This document shows positions 22,430-22,516 of a DNA stretch of 22,516 bases, piece by piece. Position numbers and translations under genes: made by a program. Positions within the stretch are counted from its first letter, which is position 1, and every line of letters begins with the position of its first letter. The stretch comes from Hydrogenovibrio sp049975065 (GTDB taxonomy: Bacteria; Pseudomonadota; Gammaproteobacteria; Thiomicrospirales; Thiomicrospiraceae): NCBI GenBank assembly GCA_049975065.1, contig JBNGDN010000026.1, one strand, 5' to 3'. The notes beneath the pieces are model-generated. The model made no database searches and was not told the DNA's origin. It worked only from the letters and a program-made list of their open reading frames with translations.

Positions 22430-22516
22430 TTTTTTAAAACGCTGTCATTCCGAACCTTACGGCTGTCATATATGGACCCACCCGTTTTTTGCAAGCAATT
22501 TTGACCTTGGCGTAAA

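Noticed and set aside
22353..22516. Possible start of a CRISPR array after the CARF nuclease gene
   Set aside because: The repeats there are 8 bases long and directly adjacent, without spacers of regular size. No direct repeat of 25-40 bases with spacers is seen anywhere in the window.

Overview
The window reads as a chromosomal segment of a gammaproteobacterium, most likely a sulfur-oxidising Thiomicrospira/Hydrogenovibrio-type organism. This is an inference from the gene mix (a pyrophosphate-type phosphofructokinase, RNase D, a YaiL-like DUF2058 protein, a poly-HAMP chemoreceptor, FolD) and not a proven assignment. It has two runs of exactly 100 N (8187-8286 and 21068-21167). These look like scaffold gaps of conventional length, so neither the missing length nor the reading frame across them can be trusted.

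Layout. 1-4.6 kb holds plus-strand housekeeping and envelope genes: rnd, a PPi-type phosphofructokinase, a MscS channel and a DUF481 outer-membrane protein, closed by a strong bidirectional terminator. 4.7-7.5 kb is minus strand: a DUF2058 gene followed by a large beta-helix lipoprotein gene broken by two in-frame stops. 7.66-8.6 kb holds a DUF6544-like membrane protein with a premature stop in its membrane helix and an assembly gap. 8.6-11.5 kb holds a poly-HAMP chemoreceptor and a periplasmic rhodanese (minus). 11.7-15.0 kb encodes a 1124-residue SWIM-SNF2 helicase (plus). 15.2-17.6 kb holds folD followed by a SEC-C protein (minus). 17.8-18.1 kb is a Pro-Arg-His tRNA operon.

The accessory part begins right after tRNA-His. 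It holds a HigB2/HigA2-type toxin-antitoxin locus whose toxin carries a one-base frameshift. Next come a Csx16-family protein (a type III CRISPR accessory, a family reported to be ring nucleases), a small periplasmic protein, a two-helix membrane protein with a CARF-like cytosolic domain, and a Card1/Can2/VC1899-type (DUF1887) CARF nuclease with an intact PD-(D/E)xK site. Together these look like a cyclic-oligoadenylate response module: a membrane effector or sensor plus a nuclease, with a signal-degrading enzyme next to them. No cas10, other cas gene or CRISPR array is visible here, so either the signal source lies beyond the right edge or the module is stand-alone. This is the most interesting part of the window.

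Two repeat families cut across the gene map. One is a 169-bp inverted-repeat element without a coding region (MITE-like, TA-flanked), present as two inverted copies; in both cases it sits exactly at a gene's stop codon and supplies the TAG. The other is the perfect palindrome CCAGGCCTGG, which occurs 8 times both inside and between genes, against about 0.02 expected by chance.
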